From: Callorhinus ursinus | Lineage: Eukaryota > Chordata > Mammalia > Carnivora > Otariidae | Direction of reading: 5' to 3' | DNA length: 64,000 nucleotides | Assembly (NCBI RefSeq): GCF_003265705.1 | Contig: NW_020313157.1 | Coordinates: 2,959,570-3,023,569, forward strand | Shown here: in pieces, positions 1-9,300 of the stretch | Layout of the letters: every line of letters begins with the position of its first letter | Position numbering within the stretch: position 1 is the first letter of the stretch | The notes under the pieces: model-generated | What the model was told of the DNA's origin: nothing | The model's database searches: none | What the model saw: the letters and a program-made list of their open reading frames with translations, nothing else | Made by a program: the position numbers and the translations under genes

Positions 1-1140
1 GTGCCCCAACCCCCTGGCACTGCCTCCTGCCTGGATGGTTGCAGAGAGGGCCCAGCAGAGCTGGGGGTGGGTTGTAAAATGGGCTGGGCTGGAGCCTGGA
101 AAGGGGTGTCCTGGGAAGGGCTCCCCAGGTGCAGCCCCTCCCCCAGAGTGGGCCAGGGCCAGCTGGGAGGCCCAGCCCAGGCCCAGAGGGGAGAAGGAGG
201 AGCAGAGGGGGAAGGCTCCGAGGTCACGGGGAGAGATGTGTGGGCCGGGCTGGAACAGCTGTAGTACTGTGGCACCAGGAGTGGGGCTTGGAGAGGATTG
301 GGTGGGTGGGCAGACCTAAGGGGCCAGCTTCCCCTTCCCTGAGCTTGGGAGCTGAGGAAGGCCCTGGGGGAGCAGGGTGGCTCCTGCTGTTCTCTAGCTT
401 CAGCTAAGCCCCACCTTCCCTCCAGGATGTAAGCCCCTCAGGAAGGCTGCCTCTAAAGACCACAGCTCAGGCCCTGGCCCTGGCCTAGACCAAGAGCCAC
501 AGAGCCCAGGCCTTGGCCAGGTCCCCGGCTGGCCTGGCTGCCCCCTCAGTGTCAAGCGTTCCCTTCAGAGCCAAGATCCCGGGCTGTGATGGCTGGGGGC
601 CCAGGGCTCCTCCCAGGATCCCTTCCCGCTTCCCAGGCCCCAGGGCAGGGCCAGGATCCCTGCAACCATCACTGGCCCAGGGTGGCCAGGCCAGGCGGGC
701 CCTCCCGGACAGAGGGAGAGGCAGCATGCTGCCCTGCTGTGGCCTGAGTACCCCACTGGCCAGGGCAGTGTGCCAAGGCCTCCAGGTGCCAGCCTGGATT
801 CCAACCCCATTCCAAGGGGCCTGCAGGGAAGCAGGGTGCTGGCATCTCCCTCCCTTGGCCTCTCCTTCCCTGGGGATGCACCTGCCTCACCCCCTCCCCC
901 ACTCCCTCCAGACCCTCCTTCAAGCTGTTGGATACCCCTGCTCTCTTCACTTTGCCAGGTTCTTCTGCTTCCACCCAGGCAGCAGAGGAGGATGAACAAG
1001 TGCCAGACAGGACTCGGCTCCCAGTCCTGACGCGGCTGCACCCCCTGTCCTGACCCCCAGGGACGCCTCCTTCCCCCGGCCCAGGAAGGGCCCAGGCTAC
1101 CCAGGGGCAGCAGTGGGGAGACTTTCCGGGACAAGGGAGG
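1..1140. other. GC-rich non-coding flank, possible GLIS2 intron
   Basis: No exon, RNA gene or young repeat is recognised here. The sequence is moderately GC-rich and purine-rich in blocks, with short G runs. Open frames on both strands overlap each other and have no family resemblance. If the island at 1.14-2.86 kb is the minus-strand GLIS2 promoter, this stretch would be the start of GLIS2 intron 1; that is inference from gene order only. Confidence 0.35.
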
Positions 1141-2860
1141 AGACACCTTTCAAACCCCGTCCTAGAAACATCCCCGGCGCAGCCGTGGGAAGGGGTGGCT
1201 GCCCCGCTGCCCCAGACAACTTCGTGCCCAGGATCCGGGGGGCCCCCCCTCTCACCCCGCAGCGCGCCCCCAACCGCGGCCGCCCAACTTCCCCGCCGAA
1301 GTTTGCTCCCGCCCTGGGCCCGGCCGTGGCTCGGCCCGGCCTCCGGACGGAGGGAGGGAACGAGGGAGGAGAAAGACGGAGAGACGGAGGGACGGGGCCG
1401 GGGAGCCGGCGAGGGAGGGAGCGCGCGAGCCAAGCTAGCGAGGGAGAGAGCGCAGGGGCCCCGGCGAGGGCTCACAATGGCCCGGGGCGAGGCGCGGACG
1501 CGGGAGGAGGAGGCGACCCTCGGGTCCCGCAGCCCCCCGCAGCCCCCGCGCGACAGCCCAACACCCCCCCGCCGCCCGCCCATGCCCGTCCCCACGGCGC
1601 GACGCCCCGGGGCTTCCTACCTCGGCGGCGGGGGCGGTCGGGCTCCCGGCTGCGGGCTCCGGCGGTCGGGGGGCGGCGGGGGAGCGAGCGGGGGAGGGGC
1701 CGGGGCGGGCGGGGGCCGGGGCGCGAGGCTCACGCGGCGCGGGCTCCCCTGGCACGGCCGCCCGGCGCCCGGCCGCTCCGCCACATCTGCAGCTCCGGCA
1801 GGGAAGGTGGCCGCGGCGGCCGGGCCGTGCGGGGATGTCTTAGAGAGGGAGGGAGGAGGGAGGAGGGAGGTGGCGGGAGGAGGGCCGGGCAAGCCTCGGA
1901 GGAGGGGGAGGAGGAGGGGCGCGGGGGGCGGCCTTGCTCCCTCCTCCCTCCCCCGCTGGTTCCCTCGCGCCCGCCCTCCCAGCAAACCCCTCTCGCCGCG
2001 GCGGCCCCAGGCCCGGGGCGCCAGCTGCCAGGCGGGGCGTGCGCGTCGGGGGGAGGGGGCGGCCGGGAGCCGGCGCTGGGCCGGGGGAGGGGAGAGAGAG
2101 AGGGCGGTGGGGCAGCGGGGCCGCGGGGAGCGGGCACCGGGAGGGAGGGGGCGCGGGCCGCGGCCGAGCGGCTCGCGTCCTCCTCGGCCCCATCCTCGGG
2201 TACCCCCCCTGCCGCGCCCCGCCCCCGGCCCGAGGGCAGCGCTGGGACACGGCCCGGAGGTGGCCTGGGGATGGCGGGGGCGGGGGGGGTAGGGATGTCC
2301 CGCCCTTGGGGAAGCCCGCGGAGGGGGCAGGCGCGCGGATGCCCGGAGGGAGGGCGTGCGGGCCCAGAGGAAAAGCCCCGAGGACCGGGAAGATGGAGGA
2401 GGTCGCTGCGGCCGAGGGGGCGGGGGCCCCTCGCCTCCCTCCCGCGGGGTCACCTTGGCCAGGCCCCCCGCGGCCCCGGGCGGCGGGGAGGGCGGCAGGA
2501 ATGCCTCTCCGCAGGCCCTGGTTTCTCCGCCCAGCCCAGTTCCAGGAACGCGCGGGCAGCGCCCGGCAGGCAGAGGCCCCGGCTCCGGATTCGGGGAGGC
2601 GCAAGCCAGGGTTCGAGGCCGGGATCAGACCCTCCCTCCCGTCCCACGCCGGGTTGGTCCCCGCCTTGCCCTCGGCCTCAGTTTCCCACACAGTGGAATT
2701 AGGACTAGGTCCGGCTGGGAGCAGTCCGGGCTTCCGCTCGGCCTCAGTCTTGGTCCCAGCAGTTGGGACAACCTGCGTCCCCAGCCTGAGCGCCGCGGGG
2801 GTCCTTGGTCTCGCCGGAACCCCGCGGTTAGGAGGTGGAAGGAGTGGATGCCGGCGAGTG
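1140..2860. promoter_or_regulatory. CpG island A, probable promoter (candidate GLIS2 5' end, minus strand)
   Basis: About 1.7 kb is extremely rich in G+C and CpG, with many GGGCGG/CCGCCC boxes and runs of GGAGG. All frames are nearly stop-free on both strands, the usual artefact of such composition, so long open frames here are not genes. In human, GLIS2 lies next to TFAP4 in divergent orientation, which places its promoter on this side and on the minus strand. A minus-strand donor-like site (exon end GCCGAG, then GTAGGA) lies at 1621/1620. No GLIS2 coding sequence is visible, so only the promoter and perhaps a non-coding first exon could be present. It could instead serve another transcript. 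Confidence 0.55.
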
Positions 2861-3224
2861 CTTAAGCCCCGCACCCGCCTAAGCTGTCTTTTCCCTCCTA
2901 ATGTTGAACCCAGACTCGCGTTCTTGAGTGTGTCTATGTTTGGGTCAGTCTGGAGCCCCTGCCCGGTTATCTTCTCGTTGCTGTGCTGTCGGGTGGCAAA
3001 TCTTGGTTCAAAAACAGCCCTCCTGCTATTGGCCAGTCCCGCCGCCAGCCCCGCCGCCTCACAGCTAGCCTTGAGGAGTCCAGGAGAGGAAAAGCCTCCT
3101 CTTGTAGATGAGGCACCTGACTCCCGGTGTAATTTCGCCTTCATGTGTGTATTTGATGCCGCTGACCGCCGCTAGAGCCCGAGACCGGTAGGTCTTGATC
3201 ACACAGCATCCTCAGCTCCTGGCA

Positions 3225-3525
3225 CAGCTCTTGGCACATAGTAGGTGCTCCAGACATGGTGCACGATGGACACATGATAGGTGCTCATTACATTTTAAGC
3301 TAATGTACATATAGTTGGTGCTGGTGACTTTTGCATAAATGGACAGAGTTCCTGCTCTTAAATTGTCACATGAACACACAGTAGATGCTTATTGTATTTT
3401 GGGCAAATGGATACATAGTTGATGCTTATAATGGTTGCATGAATGGACACATAATAGGTACTCATGACTTACATGAACAGACACAGAGTAGGTGCTCATG
3501 AATTGTTGGGTGATACATGAAAGGC
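3225..3525 (+). repeat. Degenerate tandem repeat built on a MIR-like 3' tail
   Basis: The phrase 'CACATAGTAGGTGCTC' and variants (ATAGTTGGTGCT, ACAGTAGATGCTTAT, ATAGTTGATGCTTAT, ATAATAGGTACTCAT, AGAGTAGGTGCTCAT) recur about six times, spaced roughly 45-65 bases, each followed by a variant of 'TGCATGAATGGACACA'. The phrase resembles the tail of MIR elements, which normally occurs once. This looks like local tandem amplification followed by decay. Confidence 0.6.
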
Positions 3526-3894
3526 CTGTAGGCCTGAAAAGTAGCGATTTGGAGGTGACCTCCCCTGCCCCTACCCCACCCCGATTTCCCTCCTGTGGAT
3601 AATGTGGAGTGAGACCAGACCGGGTTAAACATTAGCCAGCAGATGGGCCTGGGGGCAGGCCAGCTTTGGGACCTAGCACCTTCCAGGAGGGGGCTGTTAA
3701 GGGCCGACTCTCCCGGTCCGCTGGGTGCGTGGGGAGGGGCAGAGGCTGAGGGCCGCAGAGCGCCCCCTCCCGGCGCCTGGGATCTTGGCGATGCAGGCCA
3801 CAGCGCGGCCCTGTAGTCAGAGGCATAGCGTCGTTCAACCTCAACAGGTCCGGCTTCAGCCGTGGGGGAATCTAGGTATATTGAAAAACGGTGC

Positions 3895-4045
3895 ACAAGG
3901 GGCTACTTTTTTATCTGTTAATAATGCTTATGGCGTGCCGGCAGGATGCCAGGCAGTGTGCGGCAGTGGAGACAAGAGCGAACAACCTCAGCTGTCCTTG
4001 CCTTCGTGGGTCTCACAGTCTGTTCGGACCTGAATCCAGTGACCA
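3895..4045 (+). repeat. L2-like ancient repeat fragment
   Basis: The order 'GGCGTGCC..CCAGGCAGTGTGCGGCAGTGGAGACAAGAGCGAACAA..' followed by a 'CTTCGTGGGTCTCACAGTCTG' type segment follows the L2 3' end pattern as I remember it. The fragment is heavily diverged. Confidence 0.4.
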
Positions 4046-4105
4046 GGGAAATCCATCGACCTCCGCGCCATGCGGGGCACTTGACCATAAGAAACCTTTA
4101 CACCT

Positions 4106-4307
4106 CGGGGCGCCTGGGTGGCTCAGTTGGTTAAGCGACTGCCTTCGGCTCAGGTCATGATCCTGGAGTCCCGGGATCGAGTCCCACATCGGGCTCCCTG
4201 CTCAGCGGGGAGTCTGCTTCTCCCTCTGACCCTCCCCCCTCTCATGTGCTCTCTCTCTCTCTCATTCTCGCTCTCTCAAATAAATAAATAAAATCTTAAA
4301 AAGAAAA
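4106..4307 (+). mobile_element. Can-SINE (tRNA-Lys-derived), with 14-bp target duplication
   Basis: Full-length element: tRNA-like head, CT-rich body and AAATAAATAAATAAAATCTTAAAAA tail. It is flanked by perfect direct repeats AAACCTTTACACCT at 4092-4105 and 4308-4321, showing a clean target-primed insertion. Low divergence from other copies suggests a fairly recent insertion. Confidence 0.93.
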
Positions 4308-4434
4308 AAACCTTTACACCTGGAGGTCCTTTCTCATCGTTTTTCTACATACACTTGTTTTCACGGACAAACAGCTTGCTCCCAGTGAGAACTCTGAGTT
4401 GGGATTCCCACCTTGGGATGATGACTAATATCTC

Positions 4435-4651
4435 CTTTTTTTTTTTAAAGATGTTATTTATTCGAGAGACAGGGAGCACAAGCAGGGGGAGGGGCAGAGA
4501 GAGAGGGATAAGCAGACTCCCGCTGAGCAGGGAACTCTACCTGGGGGTGGGGCTCCAGGCACAGGGGCGGGGAGGTGCTTGATCCCAGGACCTGGAGATC
4601 ATGACCTGAGCTGAAGTTAGACGCTTAACCCACTGAGCTACCCAGGTGCCC
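4435..4651 (-). mobile_element. Can-SINE, reverse orientation
   Basis: Poly-T start, AAAGAT(G)TTATTTATT, GA-rich body and a terminal 'TGAGCTACCCAGGTGCCC' that is the reversed SINE head. It abuts the target duplication of the next SINE. Confidence 0.88.
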
Positions 4652-4668
4652 GAAATGAGGTACATTCT

Positions 4669-4870
4669 TTTTTTTTTTTTAAGATTTTATTTATTTATTT
4701 GCGAGAGCGAGAATGAGAGAGAGAGAGAGCACATGAGAGGGGGGAGGGTCAGAGGGAGAAGCACACTCCCCGCTGAGCAGAGAGCCCGATGCAGGACTCG
4801 ATCCCTGGACTCCAGGATCATGACCTGAGCCGAAGGCAGTCGCTCAACCAACTGAGCCACCGAGGTGCCC
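4669..4870 (-). mobile_element. Can-SINE, reverse orientation, 16-bp target duplication
   Basis: Flanked by perfect repeats AAATGAGGTACATTCT at 4653-4668 and 4871-4886. It inserted immediately next to the older SINE at 4435-4651, forming a head-to-tail pair in the same orientation. Confidence 0.92.
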
Positions 4871-5078
4871 AAATGAGGTACATTCTCAACACATACTAGC
4901 CATCACTACCTGGTGTCCACATTCTAGGACCCAGATGGAGTCCCCTTAGCTGCAGATAAACCCCTAAATTTGGCTTTTGCAAATCCAGCAAGAGTGAAGA
5001 ACTATATAATCTTGGTGGAGTTGACCCAACCGGAAACCCCCAATTCTCAGGCAGAGCAGTTCTTTCTCTATACCAGAT

Positions 5079-5187
5079 ACTTTTTTTTTTTTTTTAAAGT
5101 AAGCTCCATGCCCAACCTAGGGCTTGAACTCACCACCTAAAGATCAAGAGTCATATACTCCACTGACTGAGCCAGCCAGGCACCCCC
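5079..5187 (-). mobile_element. Short old tRNA-derived carnivore SINE, reverse
   Basis: Poly-T, then 'AAGTAAGCTCCATGCCCAACC', 'GGGCTTGAACTCACCACC', 'AAGATCAAGAGTCATATACTCC' and 'GACTGAGCCAGCCAGGCACCCC'. This ~110-bp form recurs at 11955, 32577, 34611, 45531 and 50815 and appears to be an older subfamily lacking the long CT-rich body. Confidence 0.75.
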
Positions 5188-5194
5188 AAATGCT

Positions 5195-5360
5195 TTACTT
5201 TTATTATATTCACAATAACCCTGAGAGTGAGTCCTATTATTATTCCCATTTTACAGAGAAGGAAACTGAGGCACAGAGAAGTAACTTGGCCAAGGTCTTA
5301 GAAGCTAGTGGGAGGCATAATCCAGATTGTGGTCTCAGTTGATCTGATTCTAAATCTTGT
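5195..5360 (+). repeat. MIR element fragment
   Basis: Contains 'CCCATTTTACAGAGAAGGAAACTGAGGC' spacing (MIR core) followed by 'AAGTAACTTGGCCAAGGTC', the classic MIR order. Confidence 0.65.
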
Positions 5361-5788
5361 GTTATAACCTACTATCTCCTTGGAGCATCAGATAAGTTAT
5401 GGCGTGGGGGTGCAGGACATCCGAGAGCGCCAGGTTCTGAAGGGGTTTTTTTGGTTTGTGCTTTTCTGGGAGGCAGCACCTGCTATAGCAGTCAGGTCAG
5501 GCTTGGCTTCCTCTTTCTTAGTGAAAGGTGGGTAAGGAGGGATGTCCTTCTCCCTACCATTACCCTGGGTTTCCTCCCTCTAAGAATCCCTACTCTGAGC
5601 ACCCAAACTTTGGTACTTGTTCCCCTCCCTTGTGTTATGGACTGTCTCCCCTACTAGACTGTAAGTTTCCAAGTTCCCCAAAGAGTAGGACACAAGAGCA
5701 TTATCTGCTTTGTCACACCCCCTGCAGGGTCCTGCCCAGGGCCTGTCACATAGCAAATGCTTCATAAATATTGCTGCATAAATATTTC

Positions 5789-6163
5789 TGTTATGAATGT
5801 TTATGTCCCCCCAGCTTCATATGTTGAAGCCCTAACCACCTCCTCAATGTGATACTATTTGTATATTGGGCCTTTGGTAGGTAATTAGGTTTAAATGAGG
5901 TCATGAGGGTGGGGTCTCCATGATGGGCTCGGTGCCCTTATAAGAAGAGGAAGAGAGATCAGAGCTTCCCCTGCCCCCTGGCCATGTGAGAACGCAGCAA
6001 GAAGGTAGCCATCCGCAAGCAAGGAAGAGAGTCCTCACCAGGAACTGAATCTGCCAGCACTTTGAACTTGGACTTCAGCCTCCAGAACTGTGAGAATTAA
6101 TGTGTGTTGTTTAAGCTACCCAGTCTGTGGTATTTAGTAATAGCAGCCTGAGCTAAGATAATT
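5789..6163 (+). mobile_element. MaLR solo LTR (MLT1/MST-like)
   Basis: Starts with TGTTATGAATG and contains, in order, 'TTCATATGTTGAAGCCCTAA', 'AAATGAGGTCATGAGGGTGGG', 'CCTTATAAGAAGAGG', 'GAACGCAGCAAGAAGG', 'CTTGGACTTCAGCCTCCAGA' and 'TTGTTTAAGCTACCCAGTCT'. This is the standard order of a mammalian MaLR LTR. No internal region is present, so it is an old solo LTR. Confidence 0.85.
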
Positions 6164-6205
6164 GCTGATAGATATATTTGGGGGGCTGAATCTGGTCTCC
6201 TAGAC

Positions 6206-6363
6206 TTTTTTTTTTTTTTTTTTTTGACAGAGAGAGAGGGAACACAAGCAGCGGGAGCAGGAGAGGGAGAAGCAGGCTTCCTGCGGAGCTCGATCCCAGG
6301 ACCCTGGGATCATGACCTGAACTGAAGGCAGATGCTTAACGACTGAGCCACCCAGGTGCCCCA
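6206..6363 (-). mobile_element. Can-SINE, reverse, internally shortened
   Basis: A poly-T run of about 20, 'GACAGAGAGAGAGGGAACACA' and a terminal 'GACTGAGCCACCCAGGTGCC'. At about 158 bp it is shorter than the ~200-bp full form; part of the central body is missing. Confidence 0.88.
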
Positions 6364-6389
6364 ACAATAAACATTTATTAAACATCTCC

Positions 6390-7060
6390 TAGGTTCCCAT
6401 TCATTCAACAGATGCTTATTAAGCTCTTATTGTGTGTTTATTCATCAACATTCATTGAGGGCCTACTGTGTGCACTGGGCTAGGCAACCCCATCCATGTC
6501 TTCAAGGAGATCTCTCGGTCTGATGGGGACCCCTCACCTATCATTACCCAGACTAGACGCACCTCCCTCATTCAAACACAGGCACACTGCAAGGAGGACA
6601 GCCTGCACAATATAGATGCTTAGTAAATGACGCATCAATTAACGCACAATGCTGGGTCCAGAGAAACTCAGCAGTGTAAGCACAGTTCCTGTCTTTCCAG
6701 AGCCTTAATCTATTCAAGGAGCTGAAAGTAAATAATACAAGACAGCATAAAGAAGTGAGCCTTGTGACCTACATTGTAGATGTAGGAGAGACAACAGGAA
6801 CCAGGATGGATGAATGGCAGCAAACCCCAAGCTCCAGCTCTTGACCTTAGCCAAGCCATGGGATCTCTCTATGCCTTAGTATCCCTATCTCTGAAATGGT
6901 GATCCTCATGCCTATTATGGGTTTATGGGAGCCTCAGTGCAGAGGGCATAGGAGGGCTTCCAATGCCTGGTGGGGAGAAAGAGTGCAACAAATAGTAGCT
7001 ATTGTTATTAATGAAGCCTGCAACCCACTGTGAGTGGGGGCCCAGGAACAAGGATGGAGT
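6390..7060 (+). repeat. L2/MIR-like ancient repeat tract
   Basis: 6390-6760 shows the L2-type phrases 'CATTCATTCAACAGATGCTTATTAAG', 'GGGCCTACTGTGTGCACTGGGC' and a distant 'TTCAAGGAGCTGAAAG'. 6840-7010 shows a MIR-type run: 'ATCTCTGAAATGGTGATCCT' and 'AGTAGCTATTGTTATTA'. Both are diverged. Confidence 0.5.
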
Positions 7061-7925
7061 GATGGAGAGAGTGAGATCAGGGTGACTTATTAACCTTAGC
7101 TGGGGCCTGGTGAGCTCTCTCCCATTGGCGCTGGCTTGCTGGGCCTGCTGGGCTGGGGCTGTCTATGGGTGGGGTGTTTATTCTGGGAGGCAGCCCTGGC
7201 TGCTCCTCACACCCTGCTCCAGCGAGAAAGGAGAGCTTCGAGTCAGAACTGAGTCCTGTGCTGGGCCTGGCAAGTATGAGCCAGCCTACCTGTCCACGTG
7301 GCTGGGGCTGAGAATATCCAGGAGGCACAGACCCAAGGGCCAGCTGGGTCATTCAGGTTCGGGACACAGTCTCCCACAGGACTCACCCGACCCCCAGAAG
7401 TCCAGTTCTAGAGAACCTGAAATGCTCAGCTTTTGGAGCTCTGGATGCCAGCATGGAGCTAAGACTCCTGGGCTGGGGGTGGGGGTCGGGGGGGAGGGAG
7501 GGAGGTGACATTGGAGGTGGGGATGTCCCTGCTGGCTTCTCAGGCCTTAGAAGAGCCCCTGAGCCTCTTCATCAGGTGACTTCATGGACATTCACCGGTG
7601 CAGTTGCACAAGCCTGGTACTTAAGTAGGGCCTATGCTTGGCTGAATATTCTGCCATCACTTTCCTGAAATTCTTAGTCATTTTGGAACACAGGGCCTCA
7701 CATTTTCATTTTGCACTGGGTCAGACAAATTGTGTAGCCTGTCCTGCCTTCATGCTTTGATTTCCCCCAGTAGTAGCTTCTCCCTCAAATGGGGGCATTC
7801 AGATACACCCCTCAGCCACCCCCAGCCAGCCAGGAGGGCCTTAGATAAGCCCATTTCCTAAAAGGCAGTGGGGGGCCAACTCCTGCCCCCTCCCCCAACC
7901 CATCGGTACCAACGTTGCAGAAAAA
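7060..7925. other. Unique intergenic sequence
   Basis: No exon or repeat is recognised. It contains a G-run cluster at 7468-7505 (GGGCTGGGGGTGGGGGTCGGGGGGG type) that meets a simple G-quadruplex pattern, and a CACGTG at about 7294. Open frames have no recognisable family. Confidence 0.4.
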
Positions 7926-8130
7926 GCTCAAGGCCAGCCATGTGATAGTGGGTAAGTCATTCAACTTTTCCGAGCTTCTGGGCGTGATAAATGTTGTACT
8001 TAACTTCAGCTGGACTGTTGAGAGGATTGAAAGAGGTAGTTCATATAAAAGGCACAGTGCCTGGCACAAAATAAGCGCTCAATAAAGTAGAACTATTATT
8101 TTGTTTTAAAAAATGAGTATTATTATAAGC
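7925..8130 (+). repeat. MIR element
   Basis: 'GGGTAAGTCATTCAACTTTTC', 'GAGAGGATTGAAAGAGGTAG' and 'GCACAGTGCCTGGCACA..TAAGCGCTCAATAAA' follow the MIR order through to its 3' tail. Confidence 0.75.
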
Positions 8131-8169
8131 GCTAAATTGGAGGAAGGGAGAAAGGGAAGGGTCAGCCAC

Positions 8170-8830
8170 ATCCCAATGGACCGGCCCCAGGAAGGAGGAG
8201 CCACCCCTCCCCTGGCCCCGCCCCCTTGCCTTCCGAGGGAGGAGACCCCCCGCCCAGGGTAGAGACGAGGGGGCGGAGGAGCGGGAGCGACACATTTTTG
8301 AGTTGTGACCAAGTGGAAACTCCCTCCCGGAGGCGGAAGCCGGGGGCGCCCCACTGGGGCCGGAGCCTCCGCCGGGGAGGGATCCGCGGCCCGGGGGCGG
8401 GGCGCCGCCGGGACCCGGGGTCCACCCCTCACCCGTCTTATGAATATGAATAAGCCAGCCCCGGCGGGCGGAAGTGCGAGGCGGCCCCGGCCCAGTGGCC
8501 CCGCCCCCCGCCGCGGCCCCGCGCCCTGGGGGCGTGGTCTGCCCGCTGACGCCCCGCCTCCCCCGCCCCGCTCGGGGTCTCCTTCCGGCCGGCGCGCCCG
8601 GGACGTGACCTCGCGGGCACGCGCCGGAGCCACCTTGGGGGAGGTGCCCGCGGCCCCCGCACAGGTAGGGCCACCCTTTGTCCCCGGCGCCGCCCCCTGG
8701 AGCCCGCGTCCTGCCGCCAGCCGCGGCCGGCACCCCTCCACCCGCGTGCGCTGCTCCTCCAGCCCCGGATCGGGCTGGCTGCCCCCAGGACAGGGTCGGC
8801 CCCTTGGCCAGGCTCCCTGGATAGGACTCC
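8170..8830. promoter_or_regulatory. CpG island B, probable unassigned promoter
   Basis: About 650 bp of high G+C with dense CpG, several GGGCGG/CCGCCC boxes and 'GGGACGTGACCTCGCG'. A plus-strand donor-like site, CACAG|GTAGGG, lies at 8664/8665, which would suit a first non-coding exon. 'TTATGAATATGAATAAG' (8438-8454) is an AT-rich tandem ATGAAT motif inside the island. No coding exon is recognisable. It could be a promoter for a non-coding transcript, an alternative upstream GLIS2 promoter or an enhancer island. Confidence 0.5.
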
Positions 8831-9114
8831 ATACCTTCGAGCGCTCGCACACGGCGGGGGGAGGGGGGCGGTGCAGCAAGAGCCCTGCCCTCAGAGGGCT
8901 TAACTTTCCAGGGCGAGAGAGGCCAACGGGGTAAATCAGTAGACCGCCAAGGGTGTCAGAGAGTGTGAAAATGAGGACAAAAGCAGGGGAAGAGCGTCAA
9001 CTAGGCGGCTAGGGAGGAGAAGTCAGGGAACAAGCCTGTGCCGGGGATTTGACAGGCCCCAGGGCCCTGAAACGGGGGTGGGGGGTGGGGCGGCTGGAGG
9101 GAGAGGAGAGTGAA

Positions 9115-9300
9115 AAGGATGGAATAATGATAATAATGGGTCAGGTGTTGAGCAGGTACCAAAGTGCTAGGTGCTCTATGCATATAATTTCTCTCCATCC
9201 TCTGGACTACCCAGACCTGGATAGTACCATTGTCTGAAAGGTTAAATAACTTGCCCAAGGTCACACAGCATTGGAGCCCAAGGAGGTTGATGTCATTGCC
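9115..9300 (+). repeat. MIR element
   Basis: 'GGTCAGGTGTTGAGCAGGTACC', 'TAGGTGCTCTATGCATATAATTTC' and 'GGTTAAATAACTTGCCCAAGGTCACACAGC' form a typical MIR run. Confidence 0.7.

Noticed and set aside
1113..3144. Long open frames of 529, 413, 365 and 434 codons on both strands
   Set aside because: They overlap on both strands within a CpG island. Stop codons are scarce because of G+C content, and the translations are Arg/Gly/Pro/Ala-rich with no domain.
4106..4307. tRNA-Lys-like sequence (here and in the other SINE heads) as tRNA genes
   Set aside because: These are SINE heads with diverged anticodon arms, CT-rich bodies, A-tails and target duplications, not tRNA genes.
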